DNA from: Erpobdella octoculata
Lineage: Eukaryota; Annelida; Clitellata; Hirudinida; Erpobdellidae
Direction of reading: 5' to 3'
Length of the DNA stretch: 64,000 nucleotides
Assembly: GCA_963978895.1 (NCBI GenBank)
Contig: OZ022242.1
Location: 38,320,179 to 38,384,178, forward strand
Below are positions 36,677 to 48,249 of the stretch, piece by piece. The translations under genes and the position numbers were made by a program. Below the pieces are notes generated by a model. The model saw only the letters and a program-made list of their open reading frames with translations. It was not told where the DNA came from and made no database searches. Position 1 is the stretch's first letter, and each line of letters opens with the position of its first letter.

Positions 36677-38544
36677 TTAAACCAGAACCAAATTTTCTCT
36701 GGCAACTTCATCCCTATCAAGAATTTCATATCTCCCGTTTTCTCCAGTGTCAGTGCTTATGGCAAGTTGATCACACAACGGTTGGTTGCTCTTGTTCTTA
36801 GTTTGAGTCATTGTCTGTAAGCCGCTGTGGTAGTCTGTTGTTGGTCTCTGACTGTAGGTAGCAGACGCGGTTCTTGTTTTTGGGGTGGTATTGTAGTAAG
36901 TAGAGCTTTTTTCTTCTTTGAAATTCAATCTTTATCAAATAAAATCATCAAATTTCAAAACTATTTTTATAACTAAGTAATAATTACAAGATTTATAACA
37001 AAGTGAATTATATTATTTTTATAACTTCCAATTAATCTACACCTTTTTAAGCATACGGCACCTATACAGACGATGCCCAGACACACGACAACTCCAAATC
37101 CACAAATGGCAATGATAATAAGTGCTTGTAAAACAATAAAAAAAAATTAGCATTTTAAGTAATTATTATAGAAATTTTATTGAGTATCATTGAGAAATAC
37201 GAGCAATCAAACTTTGATGAGTCGAGGAAATATCTAGCTTGTTTCCAGCAACGCTATCCATTTTGATTACATTATTTCTGCTATCTGTTAATAAATAAAA
37301 TTAAATTTGAAATGTTTATTAAAAAATGCCTGCAACAATTTCAAATTAAACCCATGTCAAAAGTCGAGCAGTTTCCAAGAGTTCCAATCCATTTTCCGTG
37401 CTCACATCTAAGATACCACGTTTGCTTAGAAGAATAACATCCTATTACAATATCATCGTTGTTTCTCTTTAGCCATGTATCTTCTGGTGGTATTATGTCC
37501 AAACATCCTTGAGCTATGTTACAAATAATAATAATTAGATTTTAAATTTATTAGCCTAAACCGCTTAACATTTAAATACCTTGAATTTCAAAGAGTATCG
37601 AAGCTTTCAAAACACCTGGGTAGATGATAATGGTCATTTTGTTTTCAATGGTTAGATATTCGTTTTCTAATAACCGCCGACTCGTGGCACCTTTCTTGTT
37701 GGTCACTAGAGCGTTTTCGCAAAGACTGACATTTGTGCTTCCTTTTTGATCCAACAATAATCCAAACTCTGTCTGACAGAAGTGCTCGACTCCGTTGAAT
37801 TTGTCAGCGTTCATTTTACGGTAACTTCGATAAGAGAGTTTAATTTTTTGACCCGGCGGAGCTTCGAGTTGTAATGGCATGTTTGGAGACCCGCACTGAC
37901 CGGATTTGATTGAAGCAGGGTTTAAGAAGATCGGACGATTGCTTAGTGACACATCGCAAGACTGTAACTCGTTTATAACTTTGAAAAGATGAATAAATTT
38001 AAGCAATCAATAAACTAGTATTTAAAAATTTGAAACTTCTCCAGTTTTACCTGGTAAGCATTTGTATTCAACCTCTAGGTACATTTTCAGACCAGGAAAA
38101 CATGCAGGATCGTCAAGATTTTCCAAATCGCTGACTCTCATTTCACAACTTTTGTTGAACATGCAGTTTTTACTGATAACATCAGTAACGTCATTGTAGC
38201 AACCAAAGTATCGTGGATCTTTGCTCTGACTGCCATAGGCAAGCATCTCCTTTTCCGTCAGACATTTCCCAGTTTTCATACGCCCGTATTTAGCTTGCTC
38301 AATCACAATCAATTCGCCATACGAACAGTCTGGTTTAAAGACTTCCCACAAACACAGTTCCAGATAATTATCTATTAAATGAGTTTTTAAAAATTGTTAC
38401 TTAGTAGTTTGCAAGAAAAAGTCAAATATTAATGAAGGAATCGTTATACTTACTTTTGATTCCATGTTCTTCGCAATCAACGATCAATATGGAAAAGAGA
38501 AGAATCAACGGTTTTAGGTAAATACTACTTACATGCAACAGCAT
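36677..38544 (-). CDS. SUEL-CUB-sushi-like type I receptor, class C (gene 17)
   Basis: Exons 38544-38454, 38371-38051, 37978-37580, 37513-37352, 37284-37213, 37124-37043, 36929-36677; 459 aa. Signal peptide 1-30; SUEL 31-137 (LCLWEVFKPDC, AKYGRMKTGKC, DPRYFGCYND); CUB-like 138-270 (CGSPNMPLQLEAPPGQKI); sushi-like 271-324 (CLDIIPPEDTWLKRNND); stalk 325-348; helix 349-375 (GFGVVVCLGIVCIGAVC); tail 376-459 with STYYNT and GRYEILDRDEVA, where Tyr-Glu-Ile-Leu replaces the usual terminus. Confidence 0.91.
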
Positions 38545-38781
38545 TTTAACACAAGTATGAAAACAAAACCAAAATCAGATCAAATATATCAATAAGCTAG
38601 TACCAATGTGTCTAAATTTTTATCCAGTATTTCGTAATATTTATTTAAAATAGATTTTCAACTTCTAACTAAAATAGTTGACGACGACAGAAACAACGTT
38701 GAAAATATCAAATAAATAAATAAATATGTATATATACAGAAACCATTTTGTAATTATGTCGCGGAGCAATGAGACATTTAC

Positions 38782-38794
38782 GGGGATCGTCTCA
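38782..38794 (-). promoter_or_regulatory. Family promoter element of gene 17
   Basis: GGGGATCGTCTCA, with an A next to the G run. It lies about 240 bp from the start codon at 38544, the largest spacing in the window. A TATATA run sits near 38729. Confidence 0.75.
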
Positions 38795-38923
38795 AATCAA
38801 CTCAATATTTAGAAAAAAAACTTATCTGTTTATTTTAATAATTGAGTTATTTTAATTTTAATTAAACACATTTTTAAAATTGTTAACGTTCAGGTGTTAG
38901 TAAATGTTTCAAAACCGTTCGAA

Positions 38924-40713
38924 TTAAATTGTTTTATCCTTAGTAGCGGTCAGTTTTTCATCGAGAATAAAATATTGTCCCTGATCGTTGTCACAACTTC
39001 CATTCTCCACTTGCTTATCATCCAACTGATGGTTTTGATACGGTTGATATCCAACTGGTCTCAACATTGAACCGTTTGATAAAATCTGCTTTTCTTTCAA
39101 TATGGACTCTGCTAGTTTTGACTTCTGACTGTATCTGAGAAGTGATAATATTTTAGGCTTTGAAACTTTCTATTAGTTAGATTAAAGTATGATTTTTTTT
39201 AAATAAAACTGAACTGTTTTACCTTTTCAAACAGACAATTCCAATGCAGACGATAAAACTACACAGTACTATCCCAATGGCGCAAATAATTGTTATGGTG
39301 AAAACTAAATAAAATAAAGTTTCTATAGTTTAAACATTTTAATAACTGTCAATAACTATGGAACTAACCAGGATAATTATTTTCTTTAACTACAAAATTG
39401 GTCGATGAGACTTCGTTTGAGTCTACATTATTTCCAATGTTGTCATGCACTAAAAAAGAGAATAAAACTATCTAAAAAAAATTATAGTGGTTATCTGGAA
39501 AGCACAGAATTATTAACTAACCATAGCTGCAATTTCCAATTACGCCAATCCAGCGTTGTTCTTGACATTTGAGTTGCCATCTAAGTCGAGTGGAATAACA
39601 TCCAATGATGGCTTCATTTTCTGTTCTTTTCAACCAAGCATCAGCTGGTGGAATCAGGTCTGAACATCCTGTGGCTAACCATTTTTATATGAAAATGAAG
39701 CAGTATATGTGTAAACAAATAGGTGTCACATTACCAATTATGTTTTACCTTCTAATTTGATAAATACAGTTGAATTTAGCTTTTTCTCTAAATAAATTTT
39801 GACTTGATTTGACGATGAAGTAAACTGAAACTGATCTCCACATATTGAAACATACTTTTTACTTAACTGATCTTCGATTTCTCCTTCTCTTTTATCCACA
39901 TTTTTACAATCGTTAACACTTACAGAATTCTTCAACGACAATTTTTTTGTATCCACAAAATTAAGCCTTGAAACAACGATTTTCTGTCCCTGAAGTGTTT
40001 CAATATGCCAAGGAGTTTCTTTGGTACCACAAAAAAGCTGACCGCTGTTTTTCAAAGCTTTTTTCATTATGTACTGAGCTGAATCAGATGTCAAAGACAC
40101 AGTGCAATGTCGACTTTCTGGAACAACTGATTAACAAATGTTTTTTACATTTAAAGTCAAATCAGCGCTGAATAAATTAAACAATAGAGTTTTTAAGCTC
40201 ACTTTGAATGCAGTTGTATTCAATCTCCATGTACATGATAAGACTTTTGTAGCACGGACTGTTTTCAATCTCAGATGCAAGTTCAAAGATTTTAACTCTA
40301 CAATCTCTCTCTCCTCCACATTTTTGATTCATGGTTTCTGTCAGGTCAACAAAACAGCCCAAGTACTGGGGGTTGTTAAGCATTGCCTCAAAACCAGGTT
40401 CGACCTGAATGCATTTGCCCAATTTCATGCGACCAAATCTGGCAGCAGTTATTACAACGACTTCAGATTGCTGACAATTTGTTTCAAACAGATCCGAGTT
40501 GCAATATTCTTAAAAATTATTTATTTAAATTATTTACAGTTTGTAAACCATTTATATGGGTTAGGGTTAGGGTTAGGGTTATATATATATATAAATTATT
40601 GTTTTAAAAATGAATTTCGTAGCAAATTAACCTCTCATTTGTGAAAGGACCAGACAAAATTCTATCCTTATCCAATAAACAGCAAGTATTTGTAAATATA
40701 AGATGCTCATCAT
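38924..40713 (-). CDS. SUEL-CUB-sushi-like type I receptor, class A (gene 18)
   Basis: Exons 40713-40632, 40508-40203, 40126-39749, 39674-39522, 39449-39369, 39304-39223, 39134-38924; 430 aa. Signal peptide 1-27; SUEL 28-129 (EYCNSDLFETNC, ARFGRMKLGKC); CUB-like 130-255 starting VPESRHC (CGTKETPWHIE); sushi-like 256-306; stalk 307-333; helix 334-360; tail 361-430 with PYQN and GQYFVLDEK. It is the inverted counterpart of gene 1: SUEL, CUB start, signal peptide and even intron 1 edges match. Intron 1 holds a short TTAGGG tract. Confidence 0.92.
40559..40595. repeat. Short (TTAGGG)n tract followed by (TA)n
   Basis: About three and a half TTAGGG units (about 40559-40580) adjoin a TA run inside intron 1 of gene 18. 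The homologous intron of gene 1 lacks it. Confidence 0.9.
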
Positions 40714-40834
40714 TGAAAACTAAATTTTACACAAATGCAACCTACGAACATAGATTTTTAGGCATAAATGCTAACTTCAGCCCTTTTATGTGATCGGTTA
40801 GCAGGTATTAATACAAAGTTCATTAATTATGTCC

Positions 40835-40846
40835 GGGGTCGTTTCA
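40835..40846 (-). promoter_or_regulatory. Family promoter element of gene 18
   Basis: GGGGTCGTTTCA, one mismatch; CATAAAA on the - strand near 40784-40790; start codon at 40713. Confidence 0.78.
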
Positions 40847-41077
40847 AAAAACAAAACGCTATAAGTTGTTCAAAGAAAACGCTTTTACCTTCAGTTTAAA
40901 AAAAAATTAAAATAATAGTTGCGATTTAGATAAAAAAAACATAACAAAAAAGATTTTAACTTGAAAATTTTATTTTCGTTACATGAGCATGTTAAATAGA
41001 ATAACTTTTATTATTCTTGTTATTAAATAAACAATGAGTAATATGGTGGTTTATCAACGGTTTATATTTTTAGTATT

Positions 41078-43260
41078 TTAAATTGTTTCGTCTTTAGGAG
41101 AAGTAAGTTTTTCATCGAGAACAAAATATTGTCCCTGATCGTTGTCACAATTTCCATTCTCCATGTGCTTATCATCCAATTGATGGTTTTGATACGGTTG
41201 ATAGCCAACGGGTCTCAACATTGAACCGTTTGATAATATCTGTTTTTCTTTCAATATGGACTCCGCAAGTTTTGACTTTTGACTGTATCTAAGAGATAGT
41301 AACAGTATCAGCTATAGATGATGTTTTTGTTGGTATAAAGCTTATTAGGATAAACAACAACTTAACCTTCTCAAACAGACAATTCCAATGCACACGATGG
41401 AGCTGCACAATACAATGCCAATTGCACAGATAATTGTTATGGTAAAAACTAATAAAAATAAATGTAAAGTTTCATAAAAACATCCTTTTCCACAAATAAA
41501 GGACTATTAAATTATTAAACAAACTTTGAGAATTATTTTCTTCAACTGAAAGTTTTGTTGATGCTTTTTCATCAGACTTGATAGCATTTGGAATGTTGTC
41601 ATGTACTATTATTAAATGCAATATAATTGAATTGGTTTGGGATATTATTCATTGTCCATATAGAAACAGAGAGTTATTTTTACCGTAACTACAGTTTCCA
41701 ATAACTCCTATCCAACGTTGTCCTTGACATTTGAGTTGCCATCTGAGTCGAGTGGAATAACATCCAATGATGGCTTCGTTTTCAGTTCTTTTCAACCAAG
41801 CATCAACTGGTGGAATCAGGTCTGAACATCCGATTGCTAGGAATTTAACAGATTTAACAAAATTAAAGCAAAACGACTAAATAATTTACATAAAATTGTA
41901 CCAATTTTACCAACATTCAATTTTCATAAAAACAGTCACATTTGAATTTTGTTCCAGGTACAACTCAAAGCGTTCCGACTTGGAGGTAAATGAAAACGGA
42001 TAGCCACATATGGCAACCGTTCGGTTCTTTTCGACATCTCTGATGTACCCATCTACATACCCGTGTGATACGCACTCTCTAAAATTTGCTTGCCCACTCG
42101 GAATCAGCCCAGGATCTCTATTAGATGAAAATATTCTATGTTTTTCCAGTCGAAGTTTTTGTCCTTTCAAAGCTTCAACGTTCCACGGTCTTTCCTTTGT
42201 CCCGCAAGCAAAATCTTTTTGACCAATTTTATTATCAGCTGAAAAAGGTAACTTGAATATGTACTCTGGCGAGTCTGTTGAAACGCTAACGGCACAGCTT
42301 CGAGAATCTTGAACAACTAAAAAATCAAACAAGAGACACCTCTCACTACAAGAATATTATTCAAATAAAGTTTACCTTCGTCAATCCGACCCTGAAAATG
42401 TTTACCCAAACATTTCGTCTTTAAAAAAGTTTGCATTCCTGTTTCTTTTTTAATTATTTTTACTCCTGAGAAAGTTTACTTTCCCCTGTGCACGTAAAGC
42501 TTGTAAAGAACGAAAAGCGGGTAAATACTTTCTCAGGATTGGAATAATGAAAGAAGATTGTATTATTAATTAAGTAAAAATTGTTGCTTGTAGCTATTTC
42601 GGTCAAGCTTTATAAATTCTTACTTAATAAGTTTGTTCGAAAAGAAATGTAGCACCTCGCAAACATCTGTACTCGACTTCAAGATACATTTTCAGGTTGT
42701 TATAGCATGTTGTTTCTTTCTCGACATTCGGATCGGTTACTTTTATCTCACACTCGTTCCTACCTCCGCATTTCTTGTTGAGTACGTCAGTGACATCGGT
42801 GAAGCAGCCGAGGTACTGCGGGTTGGAGAGCATCGCTTCGAATATCGGCTCCTTTCTGATGCACTTGCCCATTCTCATGCGTCCGTACCTTGCTTCGGCG
42901 ATTACGAGGACTTCCGAGGGTGGACATTTTGGCTGGAATACCTCAAACTGACAATATTCTATTAAAAAATGTATTACAACAATTTCATGAATTATCTAGA
43001 AAATTTAGACGCTTATTGATTTTAACTTCTTGAACAGAGCTAATTTTTTATGGTGTATATATTTGTAAATATAAAGTATGTTGAAATTCACAAGCAGTTA
43101 TTTATAAACTGAATAAATATTTTATTGAATTAATTTTAAAAACAGCAAATCAACATTTTCAAAGCCGCGCAATTTTTCTAAACGTCTCACCAGTAATTTC
43201 GGCCAAAACAGAACTCTCGACTGCTAAAATTAAAACCGACAACAGATTCAAACAAATCAT
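41078..43260 (-). CDS. SUEL-CUB-sushi-like type I receptor, class A (gene 19)
   Basis: Exons 43260-43191, 42958-42656, 42316-41915, 41836-41684, 41605-41525, 41448-41367, 41288-41078; 433 aa. Signal peptide 1-23; SUEL 24-124 (EYCQFEVFQPKC, ARYGRMRMGKC); CUB-like 125-258 with a distinct first part (CGTKERPWNVEALKGQKL); sushi-like 259-309; stalk 310-336; helix 337-363; tail 364-433 of the common class A type. The CUB exon donor was set at GAAT|GTTGGT to keep phase 1, replacing the family's usual G|GT site. Intron 2 (42317-42655) is long and holds no recognisable feature. Confidence 0.88.
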
Positions 43261-43351
43261 GGCAAAAACGTTTTTGTTCCGAACCTTTTCTAGCCCTTAT
43301 TTATAAAGAGAGCTCAGTATTAACCTACCGTATTGATACTTGGTAAAGCCG

Positions 43352-43363
43352 GGGGTTGTCTCA
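43352..43363 (-). promoter_or_regulatory. Family promoter element of gene 19
   Basis: GGGGTTGTCTCA, one mismatch; a TTTATAAATA box on the - strand near 43298-43307; start codon at 43260. Confidence 0.78.
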
Positions 43364-43517
43364 AAATATCAAAACTCGAGTAAGCCACGCCTAAATATAC
43401 TTCATATTCTGGAAGCAATTAACAATTGTTTATTTTTATATTGGAAAGATTGTAAATAGAAAATTTTTCATAAAAGTTATAAAACACCTTACAAAATTAT
43501 GGAAGAACTCAACGTAT

Positions 43518-43670
43518 TACATAAAAATGTTGAATCACAGGTTCTCTAATGTTTCTTTAGTCAAACAAAATTGTTTCTTTGGCAATTTCATCTTTGACTA
43601 ATACTTGATATTTTTCATTGTCAACCGCCAGCAATGGCGACTATGTCTCTGCTGTTATCAAGTTTATAAA
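43518..43670 (-). pseudogene. Decayed duplicate of a class C tail exon
   Basis: This stretch resembles the adjacent 43730-43870 region, which encodes the end of the gene 20 tail and its 3' flank. In gene sense it contains recognisable counterparts of the codons for Tyr-x-Val-Leu and of the CTGTCTCTG/TAG context, with frame-breaking changes. The flanks AAAAATGTTGAATCA and AAAAATGCTGAATCA also match. It looks like a tandem duplication of the gene end that has since decayed. Confidence 0.7.
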
Positions 43671-43754
43671 ACAGCTAAAATAATTTTGCAAGGAGTTGAG
43701 TTAACGTTCCAAACAAAAATGCTGAATCAAAGATTGTTTAATGTTACATATTAT

Positions 43755-45605
43755 TCAGTTAAACTGCATTGCTTCTTTGGCAACTTCTTCTTTGTCCAGC
43801 ACTTGATATCTCTCATCTTCAACCGGTCCGCTGCCAGCATAGGCTACTCTGTCTCTGTAGATGAAGGACTCGTTGAAACCGGTATTTGCAGAAATCGCTG
43901 GCGCTTCCATCAGCGTTTGATTTACGCTTCGTTTATAAGCAGTGCTGTTTTGAACGTTTGGTCCAACATTGTAGTAGGTCTGCTTTTTAGCATCTTTCGA
44001 ATTCAACCTAATAATATTTTTATTCAATTAATTTAGAAGTTTAAAACATAATAATTGTTTTATCGGGTTAGAAATTAAAAAAAACTATACCTCTTGAGAC
44101 AAATCAAGCCAGCGCAAACTATGGTCAGACACATGACCACTCCAAATCCGCTAATCGCGATTATAATCAGAGCTTCAATAAACATAATACTTCCATTTTA
44201 AAATCAAATTCAAATTAAGTTTAAAACGCTTAAATAGCAAGTTTACTTTGATGAATTGGAGAAATATTCATTTTTAAATTATCCGTTTCTTCACTGCCAA
44301 TCTTACCGGACACTGCAATTATATGTGAATTAAACTATTTTTGCCGTTTTTACTAAAAACAACCCAAAATACTGAAACCTGATGCTCCAAGATCAAGATT
44401 AGAACAATTGCCAATAGTTCCAACCCAATGTCCATTCTCGCATCTTAGATACCACGTTTGCTTAGAAGAATAACATCCTAATACTATATCATCATTGTTT
44501 CTCTTCAACCATGTATCTTCTGGTGGTATTATGTCCAAGCATCCTTCAGCTAAACATTTTTTTAAATTTATAGCATAATAACGCTGAACAAAAAGTTGTT
44601 TAATAACTCCAGGCAATAAATAAAGTAACCAACCTTTTATAGCCATAAGAAAACGATCATTGATTTTATGAGAATTAAAAACTATGTTTAATAAGTTTTC
44701 CTTTGAAACAAAATTTTTCGAATAACTTTGGCGACTAGTTCGACTGAAAAACCCCGCTCGGCATAAAGATACATTAGTATTATGCTTCTTTTCCACTATC
44801 ACGGCAGCTTCTTCTTGACATAGTATTCCATTTTGACCCTCATCGGGTAAAGACTCGTTCAGTGTTACCAGGGTTATTTTGATTTTTTGCCCTTTCGGAG
44901 CTTCAATCACCATCGGAGATTTGCTCGAGCCGCAAACTTTGCCACTGGTAGAGGAAACGAGCATGTAACGAGGATGGGAAGAGGCGAAGACGTGGCATTT
45001 GTCCAAGCCATCGAGTACTGTAGAAAGTTAAACCGGGTTTTACCCAATAAAAATTTTTTTACGCAATAAATGTAATATATTAAAATTTAAATAACTAATT
45101 ATAATTATTAATAACTAATTTACCAGGGAGACAGGAATAGCCAACTTCTAGATACATTTTCAAACCCGGTCCGCAAGCCGTATTTTGCAGTTTTTCTAGA
45201 TCTCCTACTTTCATCTCACAGTGTGTTTCCAGAAAGCATTTTCTTCCAACAAACGCAGCAACGTTGTTGTAGCATCCGAAGTAACGATGGTCTTTACTCT
45301 GGACTCCTAGAGCATCGATTTCACTTTGGGATAAACACTTTCCGATGTTCATTCTTCCGTATTTGGCGTAATTGATGAAAACGATTTCGTTGTTGGAACA
45401 TTCCGGCTTGAACGTCTCCCATAGACATAACTCGGTAGTAAATTCTGTTCGAAGTTGTGTTGCGAATTTTTTTTAAATGTAGGATTTCTTAAAATAAATT
45501 AACAAAATTCATACCTTTCAGTTCTTTTCCACTGCACCGCTTTGTAACTAATATACATATTATTATAAACCTTACAAGAAATAATTGGCTCAGGTTCAGT
45601 TCCAT
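43755..45605 (-). CDS. SUEL-CUB-sushi-like type I receptor, class C1 (gene 20)
   Basis: Exons 45605-45515, 45444-45124, 45017-44634, 44549-44379, 44312-44247, 44172-44091, 44007-43755; 455 aa. Signal peptide 1-30; SUEL 31-137 (LCLWETFKPEC, AKYGRMNIGKC, HRYFGCYNN); CUB-like 138-265 (CGSSKSPMVIEAPKGQKI); sushi-like 266-322 (CLDIIPPEDTWLKRNND); stalk 323-344; helix 345-371 (GFGVVMCLTIVCAGLIC); tail 372-455 with TYYNVGPN, GFNESFIY and ERYQVLDKEEVAKE. First of three C1 genes alternating with C2 genes. Confidence 0.92.
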
Positions 45606-45759
45606 TTTTCTATTTCAAGTACCAGAATTTTTGCGAAATGCTTGTCTAAAGCCAGCATAGAAGTAATTCAGTGCTGAATAACGTAACAAACCTTTATGGT
45701 TTTTAGCTTTTATATGGTAAGTAACGGTTTGTATTAATACTCCCCTGATTAAATAACCG

Positions 45760-45771
45760 GGGGTCATCTCA
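45760..45771 (-). promoter_or_regulatory. Family promoter element of gene 20
   Basis: GGGGTCATCTCA, one mismatch; TATAAAA on the - strand at 45708-45714; start codon at 45605. Confidence 0.77.
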
Positions 45772-45934
45772 AGTTGAAGAACACAGCAGGATTGTAATCA
45801 AGGGAAAAAATTTAATGAAAAAACTTTAAATAAACGTTTATGTAGATAATGAATTTGAATATACAACATTTATTTTAAATAATTCAAAATAAAGTAAGCA
45901 CAATATGTGTCTAATGAATAATCATTTTATTATA

Positions 45935-47914
45935 TTAGCACGAGGCTACCAGAAATGATTCTTTGGAGACTTCTTCTTTATCCAAAACTTGGTATCTTTC
46001 GTCGTCAGCAAAACGTTCATTATCACCAAACTGCAAAAAATCCGATGCAGTAACGTGAGTTGTGTCGACTCTTTCTACTGATGGTTTAATCTTGCTAAGG
46101 AAAATGGTACGACTCGCGTTATCCGAATATTGCATCGGGTTTTCAGGCTTAAAGTTGTCATAAGCGTGGTTGAAAGTGTTTTCTTTCTTTTTGAATCTAT
46201 TCGTAAATATAGTTACAGTTGTTATTGCTAGAATAAGTATTGTGCTAGTATTTCTTTTGTTAAATAGAATTGAAAGCCATGCCTGCTCACGCAGATAGCT
46301 CCAGTGCAAATGATAACAAGACAAACAACTACCCCAAATCCACATATGGCTATAATGACCAGTACTATAACGAAAAAATAAGGAAAAAATATTAATATAA
46401 TACACATGTTAATTTTTAAAAGTTCTTGCTTACTCTGATGATTTTCTGGAATATATATTTTATCATCGCGATGTTTCTCAGCGCTTTCTTGCAATGATGT
46501 GGCATCTGTAAAACAAAACGAGATTTATTTTTGTTAAAACAGGTTTTATAAATTTTATAATTTGTACCTTGAACGTTGTTACGATGAGAACAGTTGCCAA
46601 TAGTACCTAACCATTTTCCATTCTCGCATCTAAGATACCACGTTTGTTTTGAAGAATAACATCCTAGTACAATATCATCGTTGTTCCTTTTCAACCACGT
46701 ATCTTCAGGTGGTATTATGTCCAGGCATCCATCAGCTGAAACCAAACTAAATAGTAATGTAAGTTAATATTTATTAGATAATTATCTCATTGCTAACCGG
46801 TCAGTCGAAACAGATAGGTTGAAGCAATGTCCAGTTGATGAATTATGATTTCTAAAAGATGTCCTTTACTTGAAAATGATGGTCTAAAGTCAGAAGAAGC
46901 TTTCTCTAAATTTGACACCAAAAAACCATTTCGACAAGCACTAGCATTCTGCTTCCCAACAGCGTCTCTTAAGGTGGCTAGTATTAGACCACAGCTGCTT
47001 CTTCCGTGAGACCAGTTGTTTGCGTCTTTATCTTGATTTTGATTTAGGTTGACAACTTCGACTTTGATTTTTTGACCTTTCGGTGCTTCAACTTGTAAAA
47101 CACTTCCTATCAGTTGGCATGCCTCAGAAATAGTAGAAGGATTCAGATGAGTTGGGCGAGATTGAACATGAACTCTGCAGTCATCCGTGTATTCCAAAAC
47201 TGACATTCAAAATAGAAATATATTTTTTCTTCAAATCAATTAAATATTAAAAAAAAACTATTTGGCAAAATTGGAAAATTAAGGTGCAGAACATAACCCG
47301 AAAGACATGAGTATTCCATCTCCAAGTATTTTATCAGACCTGGAAAACAAGATTTACTCTCCGACAAGTGTTCGTCAGTTTGTAAATCGAACGGTTTAAT
47401 TTCACAGCTGCTTTTGAATTTACATTTCTGGTTTAACGTGTTAGTAGTGTCGTCATAGCAGCCAACATTTTTTGGATCGTTTCTGATTGCTCCCAATATT
47501 TCAAGCTCTTTTTCACTGAGACATTTCCCAATTTTCATTCGACCATATTTGGCACTTTTGATCATAAGCATATCCGAATGAGAACATTTTGACTTAAAAA
47601 CGTCTTTTAGGCATAACTCCTCTTGGTAAACTAAATTTAAAAAAAGTCATATTTCAATCTATTGATTTACAGTTCTAAAAATAAATCGCCTAAGTTTTGA
47701 TTGAATCATGAAAAATTTATTCTAAATGATTTTAAAGCTACCATTTTGTACAAAAATGATCAAGTACATATATTTAATTATTTCAATAATTTTAATGTTT
47801 TAAAACTCTAATAAACAGGAGAATATTAAAACTTCGCTCCTTACTTGTGGTTTCTCCGTTAACGAATATGCTAATCGCAAAAACATAAAAATTACTCGAA
47901 AAAAATTTAAACAT
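45935..47914 (-). CDS. SUEL-CUB-sushi-like type I receptor, class C2 (gene 21)
   Basis: Exons 47914-47845, 47630-47298, 47199-46798, 46735-46568, 46505-46434, 46364-46283, 46196-45935; 462 aa. Signal peptide 1-23; SUEL 24-134 (LCLKDVFKSKC, AKYGRMKIGKC, KNVGCYDD); CUB-like 135-268, which lacks the CG-PW start (CQLIGSVLQVEAPKGQKI); sushi-like 269-324; stalk 325-348; helix 349-375 (GFGVVVCLVIICTGAIC); tail 376-462 ending ERYQVLDKEEVSKE. The donor after the helix exon must be AG|GCATGG to keep phase 2, a GC donor; otherwise the gene is damaged there. Confidence 0.86.
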
Positions 47915-48001
47915 GGCTGATTTGTTGAAATAATTTTACTAAAATTCAGGTTTTGACCGCTTATGTAGCGTCAAAATGGCGTTGTAATACTTAACGGATG
48001 A

Positions 48002-48013
48002 GGGGTCATCTCC
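48002..48013 (-). promoter_or_regulatory. Family promoter element of gene 21 (diverged)
   Basis: GGGGTCATCTCC, two mismatches; the TATA-like signal is weak; start codon at 47914. Confidence 0.68.
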
Positions 48014-48249
48014 AAACAGCTAGAAACAAGATTTTAGAACATTTTCGCTGAGAAAATTAAAATGTGTCTGCAACAATGATTTCCGGCATCAAACTATCTC
48101 TTCTGTTATGATGTTTACTTTTATAAAAATTAAAAAAAAATAGAATAATATGTATGTATTGTAGTTAATTGAAACGCGCTGAGTCAGAATATTTCTGTAA
48201 AAAAAATAACGCAGATGATGGCGCTGCAAAAACGATGAGTTGTTTTCGA

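Noticed and set aside
40559..40580. A chromosome end
   Set aside because: Only three to four TTAGGG units are present and genes continue on both sides.
40138..40644. 168-codon open frame on the + strand over gene 18
   Set aside because: It is a shadow of the SUEL exon and intron 1 of the - strand gene and includes the TTAGGG and TA repeats. It shows no domain.
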